Source: Paracrocinitomix mangrovi (lineage in GTDB: Bacteria; Bacteroidota; Bacteroidia; Flavobacteriales_D; Crocinitomicaceae). Taken from it: a stretch of DNA of 64,000 nt. This document shows, in pieces, positions 34,745 to 44,453 of the stretch. The first letter of the stretch is position 1, and each line of letters opens with the position of its first letter. The position numbers were made by a program, and so were the translations under genes. The stretch is taken from the NCBI RefSeq assembly GCF_019740355.2, contig NZ_CP091819.1, positions 4,030,001 to 4,094,000 of the forward strand. The letters are read 5' to 3'. The notes under the pieces were generated by a model, which worked only from the letters and a program-made list of their open reading frames with translations, was not told where the DNA came from and did not search any database.

Positions 34745-35230
34745 TTAAAGCAGTTCCTTGGCCATTTTTACATTGCATGAAAAGTGTCCTGTATCTCCCA
34801 AAGCATGATCTAAATAGTTAAATCCAGAGGCTTTGTATAATTTTTGAGCGTCAATCATGCTATCAAAAGTCTCCAGGTAAACCAATTCGTACCCGGCTTT
34901 TTTAGCAAATTCAAGACACTTATCCATTAACATTTTACCTATTCCTCTTCCTCTTGCAGAAGGCAATAGATACATTTTTTGTAATTCACAATAATTTTTG
35001 TCCAGATTGGCAATTGGTCCTATACCAGAACCTCCAACAATTTGGCCATTGAGTTCGGCGACATAATAAACAGTTCTCTTATCCAAATACTGATCATATA
35101 AATGATTTGTAGCATCATCTGTATACACAGTGCCCTCCATGGCACAATCTAACTCTTCTAAAGTTGATTTTATTATCCTAGCCATTATAGGATTGTCGGC
35201 GGGCTCTATTAGTCTGATAACTATTTCCAT
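34745..35230 (-). CDS. GNAT-family N-acetyltransferase
   Basis: The 161-residue protein is a single GNAT domain. The acetyl-CoA pyrophosphate-binding motif A is visible as LPSARGRGIGKMLMDK (about 92-107). The C-terminal part with YETFDSMIDAQKLYKASGF-like residues (read as ETFDSMIDAQKLYKASGF) forms the usual motif B. Substrate cannot be predicted; closest-looking enzymes are small-molecule or amino-group acetyltransferases of the YjdJ/PhnO-like class. It is a single-gene unit convergent with the amidase, sharing the terminator at 34710-34740. Confidence 0.88.
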   Translation of the reverse strand: MEIVIRLIEPADNPIMARIIKSTLEELDCAMEGTVYTDDATNHLYDQYLDKRTVYYVAELNGQIVGGSGIGPIANLDKNYCELQKMYLLPSARGRGIGKMLMDKCLEFAKKAGYELVYLETFDSMIDAQKLYKASGFNYLDHALGDTGHFSCNVKMAKELL

Positions 35231-35332
35231 TTAAAGACGAAATTAAACCATTTGTTTTATTTATTGTTCATTTATCTAAGCTCTGATGAGCATTGAAAAT
35301 AATCTTGCTATTTTTAACCAAATTCCGAATCA

Positions 35333-38300
35333 ATGAAACATCTATTTTTCACCTCTTTAATGTTATTAGCAACGTTTTCTTTTTCACAAAAAAGTAAAGA
35401 AGACGAAAACAAATCAAAGATCAATTCTGGTGCAGTTTCAGGATTAAGTTTAAGAAATATTGGTCCTGCTTTAACTTCAGGGCGTATTGCTGATATTGCA
35501 GTTAATCCTAATAACCATGATGAATATTACCTGGCAGTTGCTTCAGGGGGAGTTTGGAAAACTCAAAATCATGGAACAACATATCAACCGATATTTGATG
35601 GTGAAGGATCTTACTCTATAGGATGTGTTACTATTGATCCAAATAATGATCAAACTGTATGGGTTGGAACAGGAGAAAACAACAATCAAAGATCTGTGGC
35701 ATATGGAGACGGTGTTTATAAGTCAGTTGACGGAGGAAAAAGTTGGAAAAACATGGGGTTAAAGAACTCTGAGCATATTTCAAAAATCATAGTCCATCCA
35801 TATAATTCAGATGTTGTTTATGTTGCTGCTTATGGTCCGCTTTGGTCTGAAGGTGGTGAAAGAGGAATTTATAAAACTACAGATGGAGGAGAAAATTGGG
35901 AGCGCATTCATTTTATCTCTGAAAATACAGGTTCTTGTGATTTGGTGATGGATCCTGAAAATCCGGATGTTTTGTATGAAGCTGTTCATCAAAGAAGAAG
36001 ACACGTTTTCACTTATATAGGTGGAGGAGAAGAAAGTTCATTATATAAAACTACGGATGGAGGTAAAACCTGGAACGAAGTTGTGAATGGTTTACCTAAA
36101 GGTAAAATGGGAAGAATTGGATTGGCAATCTCTCCGGCAGACCATGAATATGTATATGCAATAATTGAAGCTGAAGAGGATAAAGGTGGATTTTTTAGAT
36201 CTACCAATAGTGGATTAAACTGGAGTAAAATGAGTGGATATAATACTTCAGGAAACTATTATCAAGAAATTGTATGTGATCCTTACAACAAAGACAAAGT
36301 ATTCAGCATGAATACATGGTTGCATCATACAGAGGATGGGGGAAAAACATTTAAAGGAACTGGTGAAGAAGGAAAACACGTTGACAATCATTGCATGTGG
36401 ATTGATCCTAACAATACTAATCACTGGATAGTAGGATGTGACGGTGGTGTATATGAAACATGGGATCATGCTTCAACATGGCATTACAAAGAAAACTTGC
36501 CGATTACACAATTCTACAAAGTAGCTTTAGATAATGATTTGCCATTCTATAATGTATACGGTGGAACCCAAGATAACAACTCACAAGGAGGGCCTTCAAG
36601 AACCATAAACAATGCTGGGATTTTAAATTCTGATTGGTTCATTACTAATGGAGGTGATGGATTTGAATCTCAAGTTGATCCTAAAGATCCAAACATTGTA
36701 TATGCGCAGGCACAGTACGGATGGTTGGTTAGATACGACAAGAAATCGGGTGAGAAAATGGGAATTCAACCAATGCCGGGAAAAGGTGAAGAAGCTTATC
36801 GTTGGAATTGGGATGCACCTTTGTTAGTTTCTAATCATGACAATAAAAGATTGTATTTCTCTGCGAATAAAGTATTCAGATCTGATGATAGAGGAAATAC
36901 CTGGAAAACTATTTCACCAGATTTAACGAGACAGCTAGACAGAAATAAAATGAAGGTGATGGGTGAAATCCAATCTCCGGATGTTGTAATGAAATCCAAA
37001 TCAACAACCATTTTTGGGAATATTGTAGCTTTTGATGAATCTCCTAAAAATGAAAATTTATTGTATGTAGGAACAGATGACGGTTTAATTCAAGTGACTA
37101 CAGATGGAGGAGCAACATGGAATAAAAAAGACAACTTTCCTGGTATTCCTAGTATGACTTATGTGAATATGTTAGTTACTTCACAGCATGATGAAAATAC
37201 AGTTTATGCTGCTTTTAATAATCACAAGCGTGGAGATTTTAAACCGTATATTTTAAAGAGTACAGATAAAGGAAACAGCTGGAAATCAATTTCAGGAGAT
37301 TTACCGGAAAGAGGTTCTGTATACGCAATTGCAGAAGACCATGTAAATCCGAACTTATTATTTGCAGGTACAGAATTTGGTCTTTATTTCTCAATTAATG
37401 GAGGTCAAAATTGGGTTGAATTATCAAGTGGATTACCTACAATTGCTGTGAGAGATATAGCGATTCAAAGAAGAGAAAACGATTTGGTTTTAGCTTCATT
37501 TGGTAGAGGATTTTATGTGCTAGATGATTACTCGCCTTTAAGAGAGATAACTGAATCCATGATGGATCAGGATGCTAAGATATTTCCTATCAAAACTGCA
37601 TTGCAATACATTGAAACCAATCCACTAGGTAATAGAGGTACCGGATCTCAAGGAGCACAGTATTATGCGGCGGAAAATCCGGAATTCGGTGCGGTGTTCA
37701 CTTACTATGTAAAAGAAAAACCTAAATCTCCTAAATCAATTCGTCAGGAGAAAGAAAAAGAAGCTAAGGAGGCTGATAATGATATAGATTATCCAACTTA
37801 TGAGCAATTCAAAGCAGAAGATTCATATGAAGATCCGTATTTACTTTTTGTTGTTAAGGATGCCAATGGTAAAGAGGTTAGAAAGATTAAAAGTGGTTAT
37901 CAAACAGGTGTAAATCGCATTACTTGGAACTTAAGATATCCAACAACAAGTCCTGTTCAATTGAAAACTAATCCTCCGGGAAGATACAGTAATGCAGATG
38001 AAGGACCATTTGTATTACCTGGAAAGTATACAGTTGAATTGTATGAATCAGTAAATGGACAGTTTGCTAAACTTACTGAACCAACAACATTTGAGGTTAA
38101 AGCTTTAGAGAATTCAGCATTGGCAAGACAAACAGATAAAAACATTGCGTTTAAAATGGAAGTGGCAGAGTTGAGAAGACAGATGAGAGGTTCAAATGAG
38201 TTAGTGGATGAGTTTGCTAAAAGATTGAAGTTTATTAAAGCTGCTATTCAACAATATCCGGGAGCTGATCTAAGTTGGATGGATGAGGTGAAAAAATTGG

Positions 38301-38599
38301 AGCAACTTCAAGATGATATTCAAATTGCTATGTGGGGAGATTATCACAAGAGTAGAAGAGAGGAAGAAGCAATTCCTGGAGCAGCTGAGCGAATTGAAAC
38401 AGTTGTGTATCAATGTTGGTTTTCTACCTCAGATCCTACATCAACTCAAAAAGAACAATATGAAGTTGGTAAAGAAGAATATGAATCAATAAAGGCTGAT
38501 ATTGAGAAATACAAAACAGGAATTTTGTCTTTGGAAGAGAAGTTAAATAGCAAAGGAATTCCTTATACACCTGCTAGAAACAACTTTAAAGAAGAGTAA
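35333..38599 (+). CDS. Exported VPS10/sortilin-like BNR repeat protein
   Basis: The 1088-residue protein has a signal peptide (1-18, ending TFSFS). Two large propellers built of BNR/Asp-box repeats span about 35-740; at least nine copies of S/T-x-D-x-G-x-x-W are visible (SVDGGKSWKN, TTDGGENWER, TTDGGKTWNE, STNSGLNWSK, SDDRGNTWKT, TTDGGATWNK, STDKGNSWKS, SINGGQNWVE). A Glu/Lys-rich segment (about 800-830) and a helical C-terminal domain (about 935-1088) follow. Homologues are annotated as glycosyl-hydrolase-like or sortilin-like, but no catalytic residues of sialidases are evident. A T9SS sorting domain is not seen. Function is unknown; a periplasmic binding role is possible. Confidence 0.85.
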   Translation: MKHLFFTSLMLLATFSFSQKSKEDENKSKINSGAVSGLSLRNIGPALTSGRIADIAVNPNNHDEYYLAVASGGVWKTQNHGTTYQPIFDGEGSYSIGCVTIDPNNDQTVWVGTGENNNQRSVAYGDGVYKSVDGGKSWKNMGLKNSEHISKIIVHPYNSDVVYVAAYGPLWSEGGERGIYKTTDGGENWERIHFISENTGSCDLVMDPENPDVLYEAVHQRRRHVFTYIGGGEESSLYKTTDGGKTWNEVVNGLPKGKMGRIGLAISPADHEYVYAIIEAEEDKGGFFRSTNSGLNWSKMSGYNTSGNYYQEIVCDPYNKDKVFSMNTWLHHTEDGGKTFKGTGEEGKHVDNHCMWIDPNNTNHWIVGCDGGVYETWDHASTWHYKENLPITQFYKVALDNDLPFYNVYGGTQDNNSQGGPSRTINNAGILNSDWFITNGGDGFESQVDPKDPNIVYAQAQYGWLVRYDKKSGEKMGIQPMPGKGEEAYRWNWDAPLLVSNHDNKRLYFSANKVFRSDDRGNTWKTISPDLTRQLDRNKMKVMGEIQSPDVVMKSKSTTIFGNIVAFDESPKNENLLYVGTDDGLIQVTTDGGATWNKKDNFPGIPSMTYVNMLVTSQHDENTVYAAFNNHKRGDFKPYILKSTDKGNSWKSISGDLPERGSVYAIAEDHVNPNLLFAGTEFGLYFSINGGQNWVELSSGLPTIAVRDIAIQRRENDLVLASFGRGFYVLDDYSPLREITESMMDQDAKIFPIKTALQYIETNPLGNRGTGSQGAQYYAAENPEFGAVFTYYVKEKPKSPKSIRQEKEKEAKEADNDIDYPTYEQFKAEDSYEDPYLLFVVKDANGKEVRKIKSGYQTGVNRITWNLRYPTTSPVQLKTNPPGRYSNADEGPFVLPGKYTVELYESVNGQFAKLTEPTTFEVKALENSALARQTDKNIAFKMEVAELRRQMRGSNELVDEFAKRLKFIKAAIQQYPGADLSWMDEVKKLEQLQDDIQIAMWGDYHKSRREEEAIPGAAERIETVVYQCWFSTSDPTSTQKEQYEVGKEEYESIKADIEKYKTGILSLEEKLNSKGIPYTPARNNFKEE

Positions 38600-39217
38600 C
38601 TAATATCCGGATTCACTTAGAATAGTTATACTGTTTGGACCTTCATTAAAAAGGAGGTCCAGTATGCTGAGGTTGTTTAAAAATCCGTGCCTTTCTTCAA
38701 ACGGTTGTATATAATGATAGGTCCTAAAACCAGTATCTAGTTTAGGATGTAAGAGGGCTCTTAAATCCTTATTTTGGTCTAATGGAATTGGAGATGTGTT
38801 TAAAGTTAGATTTACTGTTAAACCTATCTTATTAATCAGCCACTCGTTTAAACGGTAGTTTAGTTCATACAAAAGCTTTTGATCACTCATCATTATTTCT
38901 GTCAACTGATCAATGTAGTATTCGTAGTAAGGCGATCTTGCATAGGCTGCTTCAATGGCTTTAAGATGATCCTTGCGCCAGTTTTCGGTATAACTGATCT
39001 CAACCTCATTCATTAATGTTTGCTTGCCATTTGGTCTGATAACCGGAATTGTTAAAGATTGAATTCCATTAGCACTTCCTATCACCATTCTGGTTCTATA
39101 AGTTTGCTTCTGGTAAGGTTCAGCAATATCTATAATTGCGTTAGTTGTCTTTAATAAATGATAGAAATACTCAATGTTTCCAAAATAGAAGCTTGGTAAT
39201 ATCAAAGAATTAGTCAT
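38600..39217 (-). CDS. WbqC-family protein
   Basis: The 205-residue protein starts with LILPSFYFGNIEYFYHLLKT, the conserved opening of the WbqC family. It also has the typical YRTRMVIGSANGIQSLTIPV and KDHLKAIEAAYARSPYYEYY blocks. WbqC proteins often occur near O-antigen or surface-polysaccharide genes and their enzymatic role is not settled. Here the gene lies downstream of the signal peptidase with an 11-base gap, as in other Bacteroidota, so it is probably co-transcribed with lepB and dapB. Its stop abuts the stop of the convergent BNR gene with no space. Confidence 0.88.
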   Translation of the reverse strand: MTNSLILPSFYFGNIEYFYHLLKTTNAIIDIAEPYQKQTYRTRMVIGSANGIQSLTIPVIRPNGKQTLMNEVEISYTENWRKDHLKAIEAAYARSPYYEYYIDQLTEIMMSDQKLLYELNYRLNEWLINKIGLTVNLTLNTSPIPLDQNKDLRALLHPKLDTGFRTYHYIQPFEERHGFLNNLSILDLLFNEGPNSITILSESGY

Positions 39218-39228
39218 TAAATTCCGAC

Positions 39229-41076
39229 TTACTCAATTTTGTTGAACATTCTACTCCAACGCATTCCTCCACCAAACATTCCCTTTTCCTGATCAACTGA
39301 TAACCAAGTAAAGGCGGCATGTCCAACAATGTGATCAACTGGAACAAATCCCCAGAATCTTGAATCTAATGAACCATTTCTGTTATCTCCCATCATCCAG
39401 TAATAATCCATTTCAATGGTATATTGCTCGGTTTTTTCACCGTCGATATAGATGCCGTCTGCTTTTTCCTCTAGCTCATGCCCTTCATAAGCATGAATAA
39501 TTCTGCGGTAAAGAGGAATGGATTTTTTGGTTAGTGAAACTATATCTCCTTTTTTAGGAATTCGTAATGGTCCAAAATTATCTTCCGTCCAATCATACTG
39601 TGGATCGCTAGGGAAAACAGGATAGTATTGATCAGAGTTTATTTCTTCTAACATCCAAGTGTAATATCCTTTTGGCTTTGAATAATTGAGTAGTTCTGGG
39701 AATCCTCCTTTGACTTTATTATATTGTTTTTTTGTCATTGGTATTGCTATCCAATGAACCCTATTTGAATCTCCCTTTATAAGTGTTGCATTTAGTTCCC
39801 TTTCACCAGCATCAAAAGTTTTCTTGAAATATATCTCTTGCGGTTCACTCCAGCTGCGAGGATAAGGATAGTTAGTTAAAGTATAATTGTATTGCATATT
39901 TTCAGCTTGAAAAGCCAATTTTCCATTTACATACAATTCTTTATCTATGATTTCAATTTCATCTCCAGGTGTTGCTACACACCTTTTGATATAGTTTTCT
40001 TTTTTATCTACAGGTCTTGAAAGTAAACCATTGAACTCTGTCTTTCCAATTTCTGTGTCGTAATGAGCAATATCATTATATATAACTCCTTCATTTTCAA
40101 ACTGATCTCTAGCCTTTGCTATATAGTAGTTGTAGTGATCTTCAAAATATTCAAGACTTTTTCCTTCTTGAAAACGACAAATGTAATAGGCTTCATCTCT
40201 TAAGATGGCATGGTAGTTATGACCTATAAGTCCATATGGCATTCTAGGATCGTTGATAGCTGTATCTCCTGCAGGGAAGTTAAATACTACAACATCATTT
40301 CTATCAACTGATCTAAAGCCAGGAAGTCTTGTATATGGAATTGTTTGAATGGTTGAATACGTTTGCATGTGTAAAAACGGATCCATGTTGTGAAATATCG
40401 GAAATGAAAAAGGTGTCATTGGAACTCTAGGCCCGTATGTCAACTTATCTACAAATAATTGGTCACCTACTAAAAGTGTTTTTTCCATTGAACCGGTTGG
40501 GATTTTATAAGGTTCAAAAACGTAGGTTCTAATTACAGAAGCTGCAACTAGAGCAAAAATGATTGCATCTCCCCATTCTTTAATGATTGATTTTTTTCCG
40601 GCTTTTCTTTTGAACCCGGCAAGTTGAAAAGGCAAAGCAATAACATGACCTACAATTGGTAGTGCAAAAAACAAAGCTACATGATCACTAGGCATTCTGT
40701 CACTTACCTGTTTAGCAACATCCCAATTTGTAGGTTGTGCTATCTGATACTTTTCAGTTTTATTAGCAATATTGATAAAAACAGGGAAAGGAAAAAGAAT
40801 TCCTAAAATTGTTTCCTTAACACCAAACTCACCAAATTTTCTGATGTAAGTGATGTTTAAACTCGCCCACATATAAAACTGAACATATGGGAAAATCAAA
40901 AAGATAACCCAGTATTTTGGATGCTTGGTTGCTTTTAAAATCTGGTAATAATTGAAAAAAGGAATAAATGCAGTACTTGGTTTTAAACCCAAATCAGCAA
41001 ACCTTTTGTGCCACATTCCAATGACCGGCGTTAAAAAAATGATTAAGTATCCGATCAATAATCCTAAGTATCCCAT
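39229..41076 (-). CDS. lepB: Signal peptidase I with N-terminal multi-helix extension
   Basis: The 615-residue protein is about twice the length of E. coli-type enzymes. Residues 1-155 hold about four membrane helices of a DUF5684-like domain. The peptidase follows: membrane helix at 170-185, nucleophile S196 in PTGSMEKTLLVGDQ, general base K364 in YIKRCVATPGDEIEI, and the final GDNRNGSLDSRFWG box near 580. Between Ser and Lys lie about 165 residues, much more than usual, holding long periplasmic insertions. It removes signal peptides from exported proteins at the outer face of the inner membrane. It sits one base after dapB and probably shares its transcript. Confidence 0.93.
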   Translation of the reverse strand: MGYLGLLIGYLIIFLTPVIGMWHKRFADLGLKPSTAFIPFFNYYQILKATKHPKYWVIFLIFPYVQFYMWASLNITYIRKFGEFGVKETILGILFPFPVFINIANKTEKYQIAQPTNWDVAKQVSDRMPSDHVALFFALPIVGHVIALPFQLAGFKRKAGKKSIIKEWGDAIIFALVAASVIRTYVFEPYKIPTGSMEKTLLVGDQLFVDKLTYGPRVPMTPFSFPIFHNMDPFLHMQTYSTIQTIPYTRLPGFRSVDRNDVVVFNFPAGDTAINDPRMPYGLIGHNYHAILRDEAYYICRFQEGKSLEYFEDHYNYYIAKARDQFENEGVIYNDIAHYDTEIGKTEFNGLLSRPVDKKENYIKRCVATPGDEIEIIDKELYVNGKLAFQAENMQYNYTLTNYPYPRSWSEPQEIYFKKTFDAGERELNATLIKGDSNRVHWIAIPMTKKQYNKVKGGFPELLNYSKPKGYYTWMLEEINSDQYYPVFPSDPQYDWTEDNFGPLRIPKKGDIVSLTKKSIPLYRRIIHAYEGHELEEKADGIYIDGEKTEQYTIEMDYYWMMGDNRNGSLDSRFWGFVPVDHIVGHAAFTWLSVDQEKGMFGGGMRWSRMFNKIE

Positions 41077-41077
41077 A

Positions 41078-41797
41078 TTAAAAATTTAATACATCTTTCA
41101 TTGTGTAAACTCCCTGTTTCCCTTTTAACCATTCTGCGGCTAAAATACTTCCTAATCCAAAACCTTCTCTATTATGAGCGGTATGAATCAGTTCTATTTT
41201 ATCAATTGATGATTCATAAATCACCTCATGAGTGCCCGGAACGTTGGGTAAACGTTGTGATTCAATTGAAAGTGTTTTCTTATCTGTAATTTCAGTTTTT
41301 TTAACATTCTCCCAGCCGTCAAACTGTTGGTGTTGCTCAATTATTCCTTCAGCAATTGTAATTCCTGTTCCACTAGGTGCATCTAATTTTTCAGTGTGAT
41401 GAATTTCTACTACTGAAGTTTCATAGTCCGGAAAATTAGACATGATTGCTGCCAATTTTTTGTTGATTTCAAAAAAGATATTGACACCCAAACTGAAATT
41501 AGTAGCATGCAACATGGCACCACTATTAGTATTGCAATATGAAGTTAAATCTTCTAATTTATCATACCATCCTGTGGTTCCAATTACAATTGGAAGATTA
41601 TTATTTATGCAAAAACGGATATTTTCTTCAGCAAACTCTGGTTTGGAAAATTCAATCACAACATCTGTGTCTGATAAATCAAAACGCTCTTTAGGGTTAG
41701 AACTATCTACACGAGCAGTAATCTCATGTCCTCTGTTTTGGGCAATTTTTTCAATTACCTTTCCCATTTTGCCGTATCCAAATAGTGCTATTCGCAT
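41078..41797 (-). CDS. dapB: 4-hydroxy-tetrahydrodipicolinate reductase
   Basis: The 239-residue protein has the NAD(P)-binding start IALFGYGKMGK (G7-x-G9-x-x-G12) and the substrate-binding/catalytic block VEIHHTEKLDAPSGTG. H133/H134 and K137 lie in the expected spots, and DAPSGT spans 139-144. It reduces the dihydrodipicolinate precursor in the diaminopimelate/lysine pathway, needed for peptidoglycan in this organism. Its length is in the short range for the family (about 240-270). It is first in the minus-strand cluster dapB-lepB-wbqC, and the start ATG at 41797 leaves 125 bases to the divergent lipoprotein gene. Confidence 0.95.
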   Translation of the reverse strand: MRIALFGYGKMGKVIEKIAQNRGHEITARVDSSNPKERFDLSDTDVVIEFSKPEFAEENIRFCINNNLPIVIGTTGWYDKLEDLTSYCNTNSGAMLHATNFSLGVNIFFEINKKLAAIMSNFPDYETSVVEIHHTEKLDAPSGTGITIAEGIIEQHQQFDGWENVKKTEITDKKTLSIESQRLPNVPGTHEVIYESSIDKIELIHTAHNREGFGLGSILAAEWLKGKQGVYTMKDVLNF

Positions 41798-41922
41798 ATA
41801 ATCTTTTTAACAAACTTCTAGAGCTGTTCAATTGAGCTTTAAGAGGCATCAAAAATAAACAATATTTAAGAGTAAGCTTTCGATTGAGAATTTTATACCT
41901 TTATCCCCTATTTAGTAAGCGA

Positions 41923-42552
41923 ATGAAGAACCTATACTTTTACTGTTTTACCGTATTATTTATCTTTTCATGTTCATCTGAAGATCAAGATAATTTGAAA
42001 GAAGATTCATCAGAAAATTTTAATCAGTCTCTGGAAGACCTTCAAGAAGAAATTGTTGGACCGGTCTGGGCAGTGCAATCAGATTCCAATTATTTTGAGA
42101 TTGATATTCCTACTCAAATGGAGTATATGGATCATTTAAACCCAGAGGCGAATTTGGAATATGGATTTACTGAAAGAATTGATGGAGAGGTAAAAGAGAA
42201 TTACATAATAGTAATGGTTGAGCCTTTTCCTGAAGGGCAAGTAAAGAAAGAAGAGATAAAGCTCAAAGAATTTGCAGAGGCGTATATTGATAGTTTGATG
42301 ATAGGAAAGGATTCATATGAAATTCTGAATGAACCGGTAGAAGAATCAATAAACGGAATGAAAGCTTATAATTTTGAGTTATCTGCTACAATGTTAGTAA
42401 AAGAAAATACCAAAGTTGATATCTATTATCGATTGGGAGTGTTTTTAGGTGAAAAAGCCTTGTATCAGGTGTTGTCATGGACCTTAATGAGTCAAAAAGA
42501 CAATTTTAATGGTGACATGAAACGCATGATTTACTCTTTCAAAGAGATTTAA
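41923..42552 (+). CDS. Predicted lipoprotein, unknown function
   Basis: From ATG 41923 the protein has 209 residues with a signal peptide and lipobox-like FIFSCSSED, making C17 the lipidation site. An upstream in-frame TTG at 41884 would add 13 residues before the signal peptide, so I reject it. The mature protein is acidic with alternating strands and helices (YFEIDIPTQMEYMDHLNPEA, then TERIDGEVKENYIIVMVEPF). It has no motif I know. TACCTTTA at 41896-41903 resembles the -7 consensus. It is divergent from dapB and 48 bases upstream of ettA. Confidence 0.75.
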   Translation: MKNLYFYCFTVLFIFSCSSEDQDNLKEDSSENFNQSLEDLQEEIVGPVWAVQSDSNYFEIDIPTQMEYMDHLNPEANLEYGFTERIDGEVKENYIIVMVEPFPEGQVKKEEIKLKEFAEAYIDSLMIGKDSYEILNEPVEESINGMKAYNFELSATMLVKENTKVDIYYRLGVFLGEKALYQVLSWTLMSQKDNFNGDMKRMIYSFKEI

Positions 42553-42600
42553 TTTATAAACCCTTAAAGACTGAGTCAGTTTTTATATAAATAAGATGTT

Positions 42601-44289
42601 ATGTCAGATGATAAAAAGATAATTTTCTCAATGGTGGGAGTTTCTAAAACTACACCTCAAGGAAAACCAATTATAAAAGACATTTACCTGTCTTTCTTTT
42701 ATGGAGCCAAGATTGGTATTATTGGTATGAACGGTTCCGGTAAGTCAACCGTTTTAAAAATCATTGCAGGTCTTGATCAAGCGTATCAGGGTGATGTTGT
42801 GTTTTCTAAAGAGTATTCAATTGGATACTTGGCGCAAGAACCGGAGTTAGACGCAGGTAAAACTGTAAAGGAAATTGTTCAGGAAGGAGTACAAGCCACT
42901 GTTGATCTATTAAAAGAATATGAAGAGATCAATAACAGCTTTATGGATGAGGAGATTATGAATGATCCCGATAAAATGGAGAAACTCATTCAAAGACAAG
43001 GAGAGGTGCAGGATAAAATTGATCAATTAGATGCGTGGGATTTAGACAGCAAGCTTGAAAGAGCAATGGATGCATTGAGATGTCCACCTGAAGATCAGAA
43101 AGTAGAAACATTATCAGGAGGAGAAAAAAGAAGAGTTGCTTTGTGCAGACTTTTACTTCAAAACCCTGATATTTTATTGTTGGATGAGCCAACTAACCAC
43201 TTGGATGCGGAATCTGTATTGTGGTTAGAGCAATATTTACAACACTATCCTGGTACAGTAATCGCAATTACGCACGACCGTTATTTCTTAGATAATGTTG
43301 CAGGTTGGATTTTGGAATTAGACAGAGGTGAAGGTATTCCTTGGAAAGGAAACTATTCTTCTTGGTTAGAACAAAAAACTAAGAGAATGGAACAAGAGGA
43401 GAAACAAGCGAGCAAACGTAAAAAAATGTTAGATCGCGAGTTGGAGTGGGTAAGAATGAATCCTAAAGGAAGACATGCAAAAAACAAGGCCAGATTAAGT
43501 AACTACGACAAGTTAATGGCTGAAGAAGGAAAGTCTAAAGAAGATACATTGGAACTTCCAATTCCTAATGGACCAAGATTAGGAACCAATGTAATAGATG
43601 CCGAGCATGTAGCTAAAGCTTTTGATCATAAACTATTATATGATGATTTGAATTTTTCATTGCCTCCAAATGGAATTGTTGGGATAATAGGACCAAATGG
43701 TGCCGGTAAAACTACCATCTTCAAAATGATCATGGGAGAGATTCAACCCGATAAGGGAGAATTCAAGGTTGGAGAAACTGTAGAGATAGGATATGTAGAT
43801 CAAGATCATAAAGAAATGGATCCTGAAAAAACAATTTTTGAAGTTGTAACAGGAGGAACTGAATTTATTGAAATTGGAAATCAAAAAATAAATTCAAGAG
43901 CTTATTTAAGTCGTTTCAACTTTAACGGATCTGATCAAAATAAGAAAGTGGGAGTATTGTCAGGAGGAGAAAGAAATAGATTACACCTGGCAATGACCTT
44001 AAAAACAGAGGCAAATGTATTGTTATTGGATGAGCCAACCAATGATTTGGACGTAAATACAATTCGTGCTTTAGAGGAAGGAATCAACAATTTTGCAGGA
44101 TGTGCAGTTATTATTTCGCATGACCGTTGGTTTTTAGACCGTATTTGTACGCATATTTTAGCCTTTGAAAATGACTCACAAGTATATTGGTTTGAAGGAG
44201 CTTTTTCTGAATATGAAGAAAATAGAAAGAAAAGACTCGGAGATGAAGGTCCTAAAAGGGTTAGATTTAAGAAGCTAATCGTAGACTGA
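42601..44289 (+). CDS. ettA: EttA, energy-dependent translational throttle ABC-F ATPase
   Basis: The 562-residue soluble protein has two ABC domains and no membrane segments. First domain: Walker A GMNGSGKST, signature LSGGEKRRVAL, Walker B ILLLDEPTNHLDAES. Second domain: GPNGAGKTT, LSGGERNRLHLA, VLLLDEPTNDLDVN. The linker between them (about 245-330, with ERELEWVRMNPKGRHAKNKA-like residues) matches the P-site tRNA interaction motif, and an arm insertion lies in domain one. EttA binds the ribosomal E site and gates entry into elongation depending on ATP/ADP. End-to-end similarity to remembered E. coli EttA is high. It follows the lipoprotein gene by 48 bases. Confidence 0.95.
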   Translation: MSDDKKIIFSMVGVSKTTPQGKPIIKDIYLSFFYGAKIGIIGMNGSGKSTVLKIIAGLDQAYQGDVVFSKEYSIGYLAQEPELDAGKTVKEIVQEGVQATVDLLKEYEEINNSFMDEEIMNDPDKMEKLIQRQGEVQDKIDQLDAWDLDSKLERAMDALRCPPEDQKVETLSGGEKRRVALCRLLLQNPDILLLDEPTNHLDAESVLWLEQYLQHYPGTVIAITHDRYFLDNVAGWILELDRGEGIPWKGNYSSWLEQKTKRMEQEEKQASKRKKMLDRELEWVRMNPKGRHAKNKARLSNYDKLMAEEGKSKEDTLELPIPNGPRLGTNVIDAEHVAKAFDHKLLYDDLNFSLPPNGIVGIIGPNGAGKTTIFKMIMGEIQPDKGEFKVGETVEIGYVDQDHKEMDPEKTIFEVVTGGTEFIEIGNQKINSRAYLSRFNFNGSDQNKKVGVLSGGERNRLHLAMTLKTEANVLLLDEPTNDLDVNTIRALEEGINNFAGCAVIISHDRWFLDRICTHILAFENDSQVYWFEGAFSEYEENRKKRLGDEGPKRVRFKKLIVD

Positions 44290-44399
44290 TTCTAAATTAA
44301 CCAAGAAGTTAGTTGAACATACCCAACCTTTTCCGCGTGTATTCCGTTCAACAGTTTGATTATTAACCAAGCTAGGAGGAAAACTAGAATAAAAAATGT

Positions 44400-44429
44400 T
44401 TGTAGGATTTCCAAATAGCACTATATTTG
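44400..44429 (+). promoter_or_regulatory. Consensus Bacteroidota promoter
   Basis: TTG at 44400-44402 and TATATTTG at 44422-44429 (full match to TAnnTTTG) are separated by exactly 19 bases. The ATG of the lipoprotein gene lies 24 bases downstream. This is the best housekeeping-type promoter in the window. Confidence 0.75.
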
Positions 44430-44453
44430 ACCAAAAATTAATTTAAACTAGTT

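Noticed and set aside
34587-34778. 63-residue minus-strand frame between the amidase and GNAT genes
   Set aside because: It overlaps both genes and runs across the strong terminator hairpin; no start context or family similarity.
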